Positions 1 through 11,546 of a stretch of 64,000 nucleotides of DNA are shown here, piece by piece. Within the stretch, counting starts at the first letter, position 1. The number at the start of each line of letters is the position of its first letter. Origin of the DNA: Cycas panzhihuaensis (Eukaryota > Cycadophyta). The position numbers and the translations under genes are program-made. The DNA lies in assembly GCA_023213395.1 (NCBI GenBank), contig CM041465.1, positions 74,903,741-74,967,740 of the forward strand. Reading direction: 5' to 3'. Under the pieces are notes generated by a model. That model did not search any database and was not told the origin of the DNA. It saw only the letters and a program-made list of their open reading frames with translations.

Positions 1-485
1 AGCCATAACTATTATGATGGTAGAATATTTAACATCTTTAAATTTTCTTGATAATGCATTTGTGATAATATTCTTTTTTCCTTTCTTATATGACATTTTA
101 AAGTTATAGTCTTGGATCTTGCTGACCTACTTTTATTACTCCTTAGATAAGTTATATTGTGTTAAGAAATACTTTAGGCTATTATGGTCTATCCCAATAA
201 TAAATTTTATTCCTAATAAATATTGCCTCCATTTTGCCAAGTCATGTAGAATGGATAATATTTCCTTATCATATGTGCTCTTGTATCTTTCTTGTAGATT
301 TCATTTTTGGCTCTCATATGTAATAGGGAGGCCATTTTATAGTAGAGTTGTGCCTAATCCTATGCTTGATGCATTGCATTCCACTATAAATAATTGGATG
401 AAACCAGGCATGGACAAGATTGATGTGATGGTAATGGCCTCTTTTAATTTCACAAAACTAGAATTAACATTCTTATCCCAATAAA
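1..485 (-). pseudogene. gypsy RNase H remnant
   Basis: The minus strand reads WDKNVNSSFVKLKEAIT, ECNASSIGLGTTLL and ILHDLAKWRQYLLG, followed by GIDHNSLKYFL. These are the hallmarks of gypsy RNase H (LKEALT, ECDASGxGIG, KWRHYLLG, TDHxSLKY). The first catalytic Asp in ECDAS is Asn here. The opposite-strand open frame at 119-484 is a shadow of this region. The domain runs off the left edge, towards the missing integrase. Confidence 0.85.
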
Positions 486-559
486 AGTTATCCTTCTTAG
501 TAAGGTTACTAAGGGATCTGGCTAAATCAACATATCCTTTAATGAACTTTTACTAGTAT

Positions 560-1260
560 CTTATGATTCTTATAAATCCCTTGAGTTTTGACACATTTTT
601 TAGTATGGGCTAATTGAGAATGGTCTATATTTTTATAGGGTCAATTTTAATTCCATCTTCTAAAATGATATGTCTAAGGTATTTAAAGGTCCTCCTTTTA
701 AGATATCACTTTGATCTCTTTATGAAAAATTAATTTTCTTAAAGGAATAAAATATTTATTGGATGTATCCCAAATGTTTGTGTTAAGTCTTACTACATAT
801 AAGAATATTATCAAAGAAGACCATAATAAACCCTTTTAGAAAATATGCAAATACATGATTCATATTTACTTGAAATGTTTTTGGGGTATTGGTTAGCTCA
901 ATTGGTATTACCTTAAACTCGTATAGTCCTTGGTATGTTCAAAAAGTTATTTTTTCTATGTCTTGAGGTTAGATGGGTATTTGATAATATCCATAATGTA
1001 AATCAAATTTGAAAAAAAATCTAGCTCCATGTAACTCATCTGTAACATCATCCATACATGGAATGGGTATTTATTATTTAACATTATCCTATTTATGGCT
1101 CTATGATCAATACACTTTTAGAATGGACCATTCTTTTTCCTACTTAGATAATAGGTATTACATAAGGGCTCTTAATTAATATTATAGAACTGATATCCAA
1201 TAAATCTTATATGAGTCTCTCTATTTTTGTATTCTTCTTATGTCCATAGTGATATGGACG
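560..1260 (-). pseudogene. gypsy reverse transcriptase remnant
   Basis: Minus-strand translation gives, in order, PYHYGHKKNTKIERLI, then a VGKKNGPF-CIDHRAINR segment (canonical VKKKDGSWRMCVDYRALNK region), then a VIPIELTNTPKTFQ segment (canonical MPFGLTNAPATFQ), then VFFDNILIC. The last is the catalytic FxDD box with the second Asp changed to Asn (about 798-825). Stops interrupt the frame. The polymerase is inactive in this copy. Confidence 0.85.
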
Positions 1261-1761
1261 AATGATAGTAGGCCCCCTCCCTAGTTCCAACTCAATGATA
1301 TGATCCATATTTTAGCTTGGTGGTGGAGTCCTTGGTAACTCTCGGAATACGTCTGAGTAGCAGTTTATGAGCTCATTTGTTTCCTTCTTTTACTCTGGTG
1401 GTAGTCTAATCTTAGAGGTTTCTTCTTGCATGGAGTATAGTACTATAATTAACTCTTGCATGGAGTATAATACTATAATAAACTCAACATACCCTTTGTA
1501 AAGTATTTTTCCTATCCTTTCTATAGATATAACTTTTGATTTTAGAGCACTAATACCATTTAATTAGTATTTTTCCCCCTCCTAATTAAACTTAATTATG
1601 TTTTCATTATAGTTTAAGGCATAAGCCCCCAACATCCTTAACCATTTAACTTCTAAGACTATAATAAAACCTCCAATGTTAAAGGTACAATAATCTGTAG
1701 AAAATTTATAATTTGCTATATGTAGTCATCAATATTTGACTTCACCCTAGTATGTTAAAAC

Positions 1762-1974
1762 TTAGCTTCCTAGAAGTGATATTTTAAACTCTTTTTTCTC
1801 CACATGTAGCCCTACCCTTCTATTCTTTTGTATATTGATGAAATTATGGGTGCTACTTGGATCAATGAGGATAATTACCTTCTCTATTCTAAGGTATCTA
1901 AAAAGTTTGATGGTATTAGGTAGTGCTATCCTTGACATGGATAATAAGGAGACCATGGATTGGCTATCATCCAA
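1762..1974 (-). pseudogene. gypsy aspartic protease fragment
   Basis: This 70-residue open stretch contains VIILIDPSSTHNFI, the retropepsin active-site region in which D-S-G has become D-P-S. The upstream ALPNTIKLFRYLR matches the usual lead-in of plant gypsy proteases. It would cleave the Gag-Pol polyprotein; loss of the Ser-Gly pair makes activity unlikely. It lies between gag and RT in the expected order. Confidence 0.8.
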
Positions 1975-2089
1975 CTCTTCTGATTGATTTATTTCTTCCT
2001 CCTCTTACTCTTCCTCTAGTCCTTATTGTTATTCAATTTCTTCATCTTTAATATCCACTTCAATGCTATGTAGTTTCCTATTAACACAC

Positions 2090-2645
2090 TTATGTCCCAT
2101 GACCTAGGGTTTGTTATAATTATGACATATGCCAAGTGTTCTTTCCTTAGCTCTTTTTATATCTTTAGCCCTTTATGTTACTCTTATTAGCTCATATGCA
2201 TTAAATCTACTATTTTGACATTTTTGAAATCTTTAGTTACTTGGTCCTACTAACTTATGTATTGGTTGATGGAATGCTATTTGGAATCCCCTCCAAATAT
2301 TTTGGAGATAAGATTTAGCTTATTTTGTTATTCTAATAGGTAAGCTTAAGGTGTATGGGGTAAACTCATAAATATCCTCATAAATCTTGGGTTGTAGATT
2401 ATTGATGTAATATGTAAGCACTTCTTTAAAAGTAATTCTAACCTTTAAGTAGAGTTTGTCAAACTTATATGTATATAATTTGATAGATTGTCCATTTTGA
2501 AAATATTATACTAATTAGATACGATAAGGATCACTCTAATTATCTATTGTTTATTCTTCAAATACTTCCACAAAATATTTGAAATTATTGATTTTTTTCT
2601 TCATTTTTCCATAGTGCAGCCCATGAGTATATAGGCCCTTTAAGG
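2090..2645 (-). pseudogene. gypsy gag remnant with decayed zinc knuckle
   Basis: Near 2,635-2,580 the minus strand reads LKGPIYSWAALWKNEE, matching the conserved 'L-G-A-W' stretch of retrotransposon gag. Around 2,097-2,138 it reads C-H-N-Y-N-K-P-stop-V-M-G-H-K-C, a CX2C-H-C knuckle whose second Cys is now Tyr. Between them are stop-interrupted pieces of gag. Gag normally forms the particle and binds RNA; this one cannot. Confidence 0.65.
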
Positions 2646-2668
2646 TGGTCTATAGTAAAGTTGAATTT

Positions 2669-3302
2669 GTTAGAATATATTAATATATGTATTTCTAACG
2701 AATGTAAAGTGGGCTTAATTATGTATCGAACATATTGATGTATTGTGGATGCGAGTTGACAGATATAATAATGTAATTATATCATGGTACTTGAGATCTA
2801 TAAATATAGATCAAAGTCTAAACTATATATAATAATGTTAGATTTGTAAAAAATGTGAAATAATATCATTTTGGTAGGCTTTCACCTGAAAGGGTTTCCA
2901 CCTTAGAGTCTCGTGTGTGTTTATTCTACTCAAATCTACTTTATATGAAAGATTCTATTAACCTACTTACATATAGGTGTTAGAGATATGCAAGATGTAC
3001 ACAAGTAGAGAATCATTGTTTGGATTATCTAATCATTAGTAATAGGTTATGCTAGCTTGCCCTATGAGCATTGGCATGTCTGACAACCCCACAGAATTTC
3101 CACAGAGGTACAGATGATCATGTAAGGATCTTAGTGCCCTTTATTTATGTTTTACAGGAATTCTAAGCCCTACAAAGGTATGTGAATAAGTAGAAGATGA
3201 TCTGTAATCTTGGTTACTCAATTGCCAATTGTTAGAGCCTATTTGAGCTTGTTGAAGGCATTGGATCTATTGTTTGAGGTGTCATTAAGTTTTTAAATCC
3301 TA
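2669..3302 (+). repeat. copia-like LTR fragment or solo LTR
   Basis: The segment starts abruptly inside gypsy gag with TGTTAGAATATATT, a typical copia LTR start. It holds a TATA-like stretch near 2,797-2,806 and a gaaagggtttcc motif near 2,888 that resembles a motif in the copia C LTR. I could not place its 3' end or find a primer-binding site, so part of 3,000-3,302 may be internal sequence. No coding frame was seen. Confidence 0.45.
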
Positions 3303-5489
3303 TGGTTAGATTCTTGGGGGTTCCTAGGGGGTCTCATCACTAGAAATGTGGTTGTGCGCCTAAGGGGGACTTAAACTTAATATATCTTGATTCCTTTTGT
3401 AATTAAAATTAGGAGACACAAAGCTTAAGAAGACCTAAGGGACCATCTTTGCCCAACTCCTAAGGAAGAGTCTTCGCCTAGTAGTTTCATCTAATAGAAT
3501 GTAAATGGATATGATGAAATGCGTGGATATGAAATAGGGTGATAGAATCCACTAACTTACATGACTTGATAAAGGAGTTCTAAGTTTAGAGCTACACTAA
3601 CAATATCCTCAATGTCCTTCCTAGGGACTCCTCTCATGTGATCTTTTCAACCTTTTGAGTTTTGCTAAGATGTGGGAGAGGGTAAACTAATGGCAAGGTG
3701 GTTTGTCTTGTCCTTGTTCCTTGTCCCAATTTGTGTTCACTTTGTTTGATTTTTCCCTTTGTCGTCTTTTCTCCTTTCTAGATTTCTTTTATATGATTAC
3801 AAAGAGATGAAGCTAAGAGAATAAGATAATGTAACCAAAGAAACTACAAGATCAAACTCACATAAACCTTTTTATTTTTTTTTGTTTTATTTTTTTTATT
3901 TTTAAATCAAAAGCAAATAAATAAGAAATAATATATGCAAGTTCTCTTTTCTATTTTTTTTTTTTTTTTCAAAATGAAATATGTACATGCAATAATAAAA
4001 GAAAGCTTTCCTATATGCAATATGCACGTTTCACTTTAAAAGAGATGATGCTACTGAAAATCTAAAATTCGTTATATGATTTTTATGCAAATTTCTTTTA
4101 AAAGAGAGCAATTAACATGCAAGACTAATCAATATGCTTCAACCTTGATACATGCAATTAATTCTCTTAAAAAAGTAATGGATAATACAAAAAGAAGTGA
4201 GATACTTAAAAGAAACTATTACTATTTTTTTTTTTCAGATAATTTTTAGACCTATGAGATGATAAATAGACCACAAATCTGAACAATAATCATTCACACA
4301 AAACTAGTCCCCAAAGGTTCTATAATAGTTGGAGTAGTAAGAGCTCCAAAAGGATCCTTGAACCCTATGCAAAATTAGAAATTAGAAATATTTTAACCAA
4401 ATAACATTCTCAACTTTTCATTCTCAAGGTAAAGAATCTAACTTGAAAATAAAAGTGCATGTAATCATAGAAACATGTAAGAATTTCTTTCATATTGTAA
4501 AGAATACCTTAAAATGGCAGTTTTCTTTTTAATTGATCAACTTTTCTACAAACTTCCCTTCAAAGCAAGATCAAAGAAGGAAGAATAACACTAGAGCTAA
4601 ACAATATAAAAAGAGAATGAAAATCCAACTAAAATACAAACTGCTATAGCAGAATGGGAAGGAATAGTTAGATATATGGTGGAGAGATTACTATGTTCCA
4701 CCCTAGTCTACCCTTAAGGAACCACACAAAGGGATAACCTTTCAGTATATATTTCAGTATCAAAAACCAAAACAAGAGTACTACAATAATCAACTAATGA
4801 AAAGAAAAGTTTCTGAGCTAAAATCACCTTCAAAGCACCATGAAACAAGCTAGGAATGCAATAAGAAAGATCTTACTAAATCAGAAGAAGTTTGAAGTAA
4901 AAATCTAATGAAGATCTAAGAAAATAGAAGATTAAACCACTAACAATCAAAGAATGGTAATACAATAACAAAGCTTCTTCAAGATTTCACCTAATAGTCT
5001 TCAAAAAATCAAGTCTTCAAACTCACAATAATAGTCCTCAAGAGATCTCCAAAAACTTCAAAAATCCTCCCTAAAATTTGAGAGAAAATCCCTTCTCACT
5101 CATCAACTTATAATCAATAAAGACTCTAGATCACTTATGGGCATCGAAGGAATCAAATTCCACTAAATCTAGGTGGTTGCATGTAAAATTTTGGCATATT
5201 GCCTGAGTTTTCATTGCATAACAATAAAAATCGTGATCGGTTGCATTTTTCACCTACCAAAAATATGACTTTATTATAAAATCATGATCGGTCGCATTTT
5301 TGGCAGTGTAAAAAATGTGATAATAGAGGAATAAAAAATTGATCAAAAAATAATAAACACTGATATTCAATGAAGGTTTAATTATGAAAATGAATTCATC
5401 AAGGAGTAAATAAACCTAAAATTAAGCAAAATGCATTAAGTATAGGCATGAAAAGATGACAAACAATAAAATTTTGGGTGAAACCAAAA
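3303..5489 (-). repeat. Tat 3' LTR, main part
   Basis: This matches 44,082-46,226 over about 2.1 kb with scattered substitutions and small indels. Both copies share an opening TGGTTAG-TTCTTGGGGG block and closing AATTTTGGGTGAAACC. It is AT-rich with poly-T tracts near 3,880 and 3,950 and no coding frame. Copia C interrupts it at about 5,490, and the LTR resumes at 11,996. Confidence 0.85.
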
Positions 5490-6560
5490 TCAGTATATCT
5501 AGTTAATGTTAGTGGTTTATTACAAAAGTTATAAGTTAAACCATAAAACACAGTGTTCTTTAGATAGTGTAAGATGCATTTAGCGACTTTTCAGTGAGAT
5601 TCGTGTGGTTGTTACATATAACGGGAACATAAAGCAACAGCATAAGAAATGTCAGGGCGGGTGTGAGTAAGATAGATTAGACTACCAATGAGTTATCTGT
5701 ATAGAGTTGGATCACATAATGGAGTTGGACAATTAGTAGATAGTTTAACTCCTGATTGTAAAGGATTGGATACAGGTTTAGCATTTTCTATGTTAAACTG
5801 CTGAATTAAATCAAGAATATACTTACGTTGAGATAGTGTTATATTTGATTGACTTTGATAAACTTGTAAACCAAGAAAGTAATGTAATAGACCTGAATCG
5901 GCCATTTCAAATTTGTTCATTAAAGTTGATTTGAGATGATGAATATCATGAATTGATGATCCAGTAATGATAATATCATCAACATAAAGGATTAGAATAG
6001 TAAGATTTTTATTTTCACGTTTAAAATAAAAATTTGAATCACTAATACATCTAGTGTATCCAATGTGGATTAAATAATCATCGACTTTGGTATACCAAGC
6101 TCAAGGAGCTTGTTTTAAACCGTACATAGATTTTTTGAGTTTGCAAACTAAATTAGGATTTTCAATGAATCTAGGTGGCTATGACATATAGATCTCTTCT
6201 TTGAGATCACCATTTAAGAAGGCACTCTTAACATCCATTTGGTGGATTTCTCAACCAAACTTGGCTGCAAGGACAATAATTATCTTAATTGTATTCATCT
6301 TTGCGATAGGGTCAAAGGTTTCATTATAGTCAATGCCATCTATTTGAGAAAATCCTTTAGCAACAAGGCAAGCTTTATATTTTTCCACTGCACCTGTTGA
6401 GTTATATTTAGTCCTATAAACCCATTTACAATCGATGACATTTTTCCTAGGTGGGAGAGGAACAAGATCCCAGGTTAAATTTTTAATTAAGGCAGCAAAT
6501 TCAGTCTACATGGCATCCTGCCATACAGGATTGTTACTGACTTGTTTAAAAGTTTTAGGA
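5490..6560 (-). pseudogene. copia C reverse transcriptase and start of RNase H
   Basis: Translation gives [60 protein letters not shown] and GLLHYFLGLQVY, the standard order of a copia RT. The catalytic YVDD is intact (about 5,968-5,985). RNase H begins with LIGSLIYLTHTRPDISYAV and SRYM, then ends at YTD near 5,500, so the catalytic part is lost. Scattered stops interrupt the frame. Confidence 0.9.
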
Positions 6561-6682
6561 TCATTGTTGTTCATTATTTTTGCCATTAAGGTAAAATTAG
6601 CATGTAGTTTTTATGCACGTATACATTTAGTTTTGGTAGGATTACCTACATCAGATCCAACATCAGCAAGTGTTTTGGTTGC

Positions 6683-6943
6683 TCAAATAGGTTGCTTGTG
6701 AGTAACTATATCTGAGGTTATAGGTTGATTTGATGTACTAGCTTGAAGGGAAGAATCTATTTCAGTGCATTCAGATAGAGTCCAATTTTGGACATGAGTT
6801 GATAAAGAATCTATAATTTCTAAATCAGCTTGTTTATCAGAAGGGTTAACCAAATGAGTGTTGGTTAACAAATCTTCAATAGGAAGTTCTATATAAGTAG
6901 ATGTTGAAGTAGATCCTTCTTCATCAAATATTACATCATGCAA
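6683..6943 (-). pseudogene. copia C integrase-RT linker
   Basis: An open stretch of 86 residues starts MHDVIFDEEGS, which matches the conserved 'DVVFDE' tail that follows the copia integrase C-terminal region. The rest is Ser/Thr/Asp-rich and poorly conserved, as linkers between integrase and RT usually are. It joins RT on its left in the same element. Confidence 0.7.
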
Positions 6944-7700
6944 AATAGAAATGTTATGCGTGACTGGATCTAAAAGTCTATAAGCTTTGCTCTCTTCGCT
7001 GTAGCCAACGAAGATGTATTTTTGACTTTTTTTGTCTAACTTTTTACGTTTTTCATGAGGGATATGTCCCCATGCGATACTGCCAAAGATTCATGAATGA
7101 TTGATAGATGGTTTTCTTCTAGACCATTTTTGTTTTGGAGTAACGTTCTGTAGACATTTACTAGGTAAACAATTTAATAAATAATTAGAGTAGTTGATTG
7201 CTTCTGCCCATAATTTTAAATCTAGATTTTTTGCATGTATCATGCAATGAGTCATCTCAACAAGAGTATAGTTTTTGCATTTAGCAACACCGTTTTATTG
7301 AGGTGTGTAAGCAACAGAATGTTAGAACCAAATTCCATGTGATTTGCAAAAGGAAGTGAATTTTCTACTTAAATATTCCTTAGCATTATTAGATCTAAAT
7401 ATTTTGATTCTTGAATTTGATTGATTTTCTACTAACGTTTTATATTCAATGAAAATGTTGAACACTTGACTGCATTTCTTGAATAATCATCTATGCATGT
7501 AATGAAATAATGGGATCCTGAGTATGATGGTACATGAAAGGGTCCACATATGTCAGAGTGGATAAGTTCGAGTGGAGCAGTTGCTCGGTATTGAGTTTTG
7601 TATGGAAATGGATCCATGTGTTGTTTGCCTGTCACACAGGTTTTACAAATACCACAAACAGTGTTTAAGGTTGGTAAGCCATGAACCATTTCATGATTCT
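6944..7700 (-). pseudogene. copia C integrase
   Basis: The HHCC zinc region keeps CGICKTC, followed by APLELIHSDICGPF (first catalytic Asp) and FITCIDDYSRNAV. Further left it reads RSNNAKEYLS, where canonical RSDNGGEY has lost its second catalytic Asp, and GVAKCKNYT, where the catalytic Glu of GVAERKNRT is Lys. The C-terminal part ends with KYIFVGYSEESKAYRLLDP. Two of the three DDE residues are gone, so this integrase is dead. Confidence 0.88.
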
Positions 7701-8165
7701 TTAAATATTGTAGTTTTCCATAACTTGTATGGCTAAATCTTGTATACCAAAGTTTGCTGACTGAGTCAGATTTGGCAATGAAAGCACTAAAAGATTTTGA
7801 TTTATTATTTTGAAGACTGGTTAGACTATAGAGACCTATGTTATGATCAATAGGTCCTGAGGCAATACATTTGAATTTGTGTAATGGATTCTTAATGATA
7901 AATTTATTTTTTCAGAATTTGATGACAAGGTCTTTCTGACAGATTTGATAAACTGAGAGGAGGTTTGGTAACAAACCAAGTACGTAAAAGATGTCCTTAA
8001 TTGAACCATCTTTTAGGGTAACATCACTAGATCCTTTAACTTTAAGTTGATTACCACTACTGAAAGAAATCTCTTCTTCAGAGTTCATTTCTGATTGATA
8101 AGTGGTTAAATTTTTCTAGTGTCCAGTCATATGATGGGATGCACCAGAGTTAAGGATCCATTATG
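7701..8165 (-). pseudogene. copia C protease and GAG-pre-integrase region
   Basis: The minus strand reads WWILNSGASHHMTGH near 8,160-8,115; the retropepsin D-S-G-A motif has become N-S-G-A. It continues with GNQLKVKGSSDVTLKDGSIK and FYVLGLLPNLLSV, typical of copia proteases. The GAG-pre-integrase stretch is LWYTRFSHTSYGKLQYL (canonical LWHxRLGHxS). Confidence 0.88.
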
Positions 8166-8279
8166 GTGGTTGATTTGAGGGAGCAACAAACACAAAAGTT
8201 GTTGCTGCTAAAGACCGATTATGAAATTGATGATTTTGAGGCCGTGATTGAGAATGAGATTGAAAATAGGATTGTGAAT

Positions 8280-9300
8280 AGGATTGAGGTTTATTTTACA
8301 ATCCCTTGGAAGCTTTCCATGCTTCCGAAGCTATTCTGCTTCTACATACATCAATAGTATGGCCTCTTTTATGACAATAGGCACAACTAGTGTTCTGAGA
8401 AGAAGTAGCATTGTTCTTATTAGAAAAGAATTGATTAGAAGTATTCTAGTTTTTAGTTGGACTAGAATATTTAACATTGTTTTGTGAATTAGACGGTTAA
8501 CCTCGATGAGGTTTCTGGAATTTTGGATTATTATGAAATTTGTTGTTTTGTTGTTTGTTTTTAAATTGTATCTTAGTTTTAGAAAACAAATCCTATGAAG
8601 GATCTTTTAATGTACCTGATTGAATTAACATTGTTTGATGTTCAATTAGTTGATTAGTCAACTGATTGAATGTGATAGGTGGGTTGCCAGCTTATTATCT
8701 GGCAGTTTTGAAGAGATTAAAGTGCATTGGTAGTTTGTTTACTGCAATACGTACAAGCGTGTCATCATCTCTAACATGCGTGGTTATTTTTTCTACATCA
8801 CCTTCTTTGGTTTTAGATTTGATGCAGTTATCTAGATCTTTATTAATTGATTAAATTTTAGTTAAAAAATTCTTAACATTTGAAAAATCATCAAAAGTTA
8901 GATAATATAATTACTGTTCTAGGAAATCCACTTGATGTGTATCAACCTTGTCATATTTTTCTTCCAAGGTTTTACAGATAATGGCTAAGTCAACTTTTTC
9001 AGAAAGCTACTGATTGATTTCTAGTGAGAGTGAGTTTAATATGGTACCTAACGCGGCATCTAAGTTCATCAGATATACCATAACACTCTCAGTAACATCT
9101 ATTTTTCATTTTTGAAATTCACCTATCACATATCGCAATACTTTTTGTTGTTTGAGCTAATGGGATATGCAATTCCTCCAGTCTGCATAATTTGAGCTAG
9201 TTATTACTAGAATTAGAACGCAGGTGATTGTCCCTGGCATTAATGCCATATTGAGAGTATTGAGGTTTGTTTGTAGATTGAAAAGTTATGAAGGTGATTG
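8280..9300 (-). pseudogene. copia C gag with intact zinc knuckle
   Basis: The region ends with CAYCHKRGHTIDVC (about 8,340-8,382), an intact CX2CX4HX4C knuckle. Upstream, toward 9,300, is a UBN2-type gag with an NYADWRNCI-like start, LGTILNSLS and a YYLTFDDFSNV segment. Many stops and frame changes interrupt it. Downstream of the knuckle is a Gln/Ser/Asn-rich stretch leading into the protease. Gag packages element RNA; only the knuckle is still well formed. Confidence 0.82.
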
Positions 9301-9429
9301 GAAAAATAATCACTTAGTAAAAGGTACTAATCATGTTAACAGATATAATTCACTAAGACATTATAGTATGTATTAATTGTATTTAAGATAAAAAATCATG
9401 TGTTTGTAAACATATGAATAAACAAACAA

Positions 9430-10450
9430 CTTCTTTAAATGTTGCCTTAAGCAGTCCCTTTTGATAAACAGTTCTTTTTAGAGAAATAGTCCCCCTTTGA
9501 TAAATAGTTTAGTTTCCCTTATTCTAAATAAGTAACAAGTCCCTATTTAATAAACAAAACCCCTTTTTTATAGAAATAAACTGTCCCCTTTCAAAATAAA
9601 AAATCCCCCTTAGAAAAATAAACAATTTCCCTTAACAAAAAAAAGTTTATGATTAAAGTATTTAGTTTCCCTTTTTATTTTAAAAAATAGATGTGTAATT
9701 TAAAGATTAAATGGCATAATTCAAATCTATAGATTAAGTGTGGAAGGGAGGAAAAAGTTAATTTATAAATCAATAATAAAGTATTGGGGGGAAATAGTAA
9801 TAAATGTAAAAAAAAGTATAATAAAAGGAATGAATTTTATTAAATATAATAGGTAAAAGGTTAATTTTGATTTACCTAAGATTAACTATGTTAGTTTGAA
9901 GTGATTTTAACATTAAAATATAATTAAGTTTAATCATTAAAATGTACTTGAAGAAAGGTGTATTGATTTAAAAAGACTAAGGTGTTAGGGGAATGAGGGT
10001 TATTGATTTAATTAGAATCAATGCATAATAAAAAAAAGAGGGTTTATATTTGATTTAAATCAAGTATACAATACAGAATTAAATTAAAAAAAAACATAAT
10101 AAGGAAAAAGAGGGGGGGGGGGGGGGGGTTAACTTATATTTCATCAAAAAAATGCTAAAAAAAAAGGGAGGGGGTTATGTTCCTATTTAAATTAAAGTAT
10201 AAAAAGGAGGGAGTTATTTGATTAAATAAAAGTCAAAACATTTGCTAAAAAAAGGGTGGCGGGGGGGGGGGGGGGGTGTGTAATATTTAAATAAAAATGT
10301 GATAAAAAGGGGGGGAAGGGGGGACTAAAGTTTAATTTATCATTTATAAGATTATATATAAAAAAAATGAAATCGTAAAAGGGAGGTCGTGGACCCAACA
10401 GATTTTTCAATTTTAAAAAACAAAATAAAAACTAAATTTTCATTTGGGGT
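9430..10450. repeat. low-complexity C-run/G-run region in copia C leader
   Basis: 9,440-9,640 is a degenerate array of short units, each a C3-5 run followed by T/A-rich sequence such as ttgataaacag, at spacings of roughly 25-35 bases. 10,100-10,330 holds G tracts including runs of about 17-18 at 10,110 and 10,260, interspersed with poly-A. I see no supported gene. It lies between gag and the captured gene fragment. Confidence 0.7.
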
Positions 10451-10743
10451 TTGAGGGGGGTAAGGGTTTACGAAACCCTACCTATTTATCACTTTCTCTC
10501 CATGGTAGCAGCGCTCAATTGTTTCTATAGGTTGATCGAATCTCTCCTTCGATGGCATCTTCATTTCTGCAGGTCTGGTTATAAGGTGTCAAGGGTTTGA
10601 ATGGAGGAGAGATCTTTTACAGATCTTCAAGACATGGTTTCGGAGAACAGGGAACATACAGAGGAAATAGATCTGGACTTCAAAATCTTGATTCCCATCA
10701 TCGTGCCCAAAAGGGAATGTCAGGCCAAAGCTACACCTCTGGA

Positions 10744-11147
10744 GCCTGGTAGCAGGTATTTACAGGTCAAATGTTTTGGCGCTCAAATTGAGCTGTGGCA
10801 TGGGAAAGTCAAGCATCATTCCTCTTATTGCCCAGATGTGACTGACATCAATTAGCATACCGCATTGCAGACGAAAGGATTCTGTGCTCTAATGGGAGGA
10901 GGTCCCCTGCTTATTAACTCTGGTGCAATTTTATCAAGCCCGTACCTAGGCGCTAACCACTAAAAAAAAACTTGGCCTCACAGTACTCCAAATTCAGAGG
11001 AAATTCAAGCAAATCTACGTCATGATCTGCAACGCATCCAGGGGTATATGGTCTGGTTAAAACTTGAAGGAACTGGGAATGCAAAGAAGCGACTTGAGAA
11101 AGACACGATTGAAGGACAATTATAAGTTGATCTGTCATCAGGCTCAT
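10744..11147 (-). pseudogene. desiccation-related protein PCC13-62-like gene fragment (ferritin-like domain)
   Basis: From an ATG at 11,147 the minus strand reads a hydrophobic, signal-peptide-like start, then HDVDLLEFPLNLEYCEAKFF. After a small frameshift comes YGLDKIAPEL, then GPPPIRAQNPF. After a missing stretch near 10,860 it gives VSHIWAIRG and FPMPQLNLSAKTFDL. These follow, in order, the LEFPLNLEYLEAEFF, GYGLDK-APEL-GGPPPIGAQ, GHLRAI and FPRPLLDLSAKSF blocks of the plant PCC13-62/At1g47980 family, extracellular or wall proteins linked with drying. Later parts are not recognisable. Frameshifts, stops and a deletion make it a relic. It is in the sense orientation of copia C, between PBS and gag. 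Confidence 0.82.
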
Positions 11148-11534
11148 TAAATATCGGCAAGCATGCAGAGAAGGGTATAAACCCTAATGATGGTTACTCT
11201 ACCCTTTTCTGCTGTTATCCTGGTCTATACATTGATGCAGGGATTTTTTGGTGCATTGCTTGCTAATTCTTACAATTTCACCAATAGTCACGATAGACAG
11301 ACATTCTTCTTTGTTGAATGGAGCTTCAATGCTCTTTGGCTCATTGTGATTTCACTTTTCCATTTTCCATTCAAAGTTTTGATTACAGATGTAAATATTT
11401 TGTATACAGAGATGTATATTTGTGGGTCAAAAGAAGGTCAAGGGAAAAGTATATGGAAAGGCATCTATCAAAAGGGGTTGGAAGAGGTGGGATCCAAAAA
11501 ACTACAGGCTATATCAGAGGAAGAAAGGTTGTAA

Positions 11535-11546
11535 GCTCTGATACCA
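11535..11546 (-). other. copia C primer-binding site
   Basis: The plus strand GCTCTGATACCA is the complement of TGGTATCAGAGC, the primer site for initiator-Met tRNA used by plant copia elements. It abuts the LTR end directly, which fixes the minus orientation and the LTR boundary at 11,547. Confidence 0.92.

Larger units (their letters stand above)
1..2668 (-). mobile_element. Ty3/gypsy retrotransposon remnant, gag-PR-RT-RNase H
   Basis: Reading leftwards on the minus strand, translated pieces follow the gypsy order: gag with a zinc-knuckle remnant, aspartic protease, reverse transcriptase, RNase H. The integrase would lie off the left edge. The frame is interrupted by many stops, so the copy is dead. 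The short spaced knuckle and the way RT follows PR suggest a chromovirus-like lineage rather than Tat/Athila, but this is inference. Its gag is cut at its 5' side by a copia-like LTR beginning at 2,669. Confidence 0.85.

Noticed and set aside
119-484. 121-codon plus-strand open frame
   Set aside because: It is the reverse of the gypsy RNase H, whose minus-strand translation matches the family; no initiation context or family match on the plus strand.
10601-10855. 84-codon plus-strand frame starting MEERSFTDLQ
   Set aside because: It lies opposite the PCC13-62-like fragment, which is clearly coded on the minus strand. The plus-strand product resembles nothing.
11187-11534. 115-codon plus-strand frame with hydrophobic segments
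   Set aside because: It is antisense to the copia C leader and ends at the PBS. Hydrophobicity alone in AT-rich DNA is not evidence for a membrane protein.
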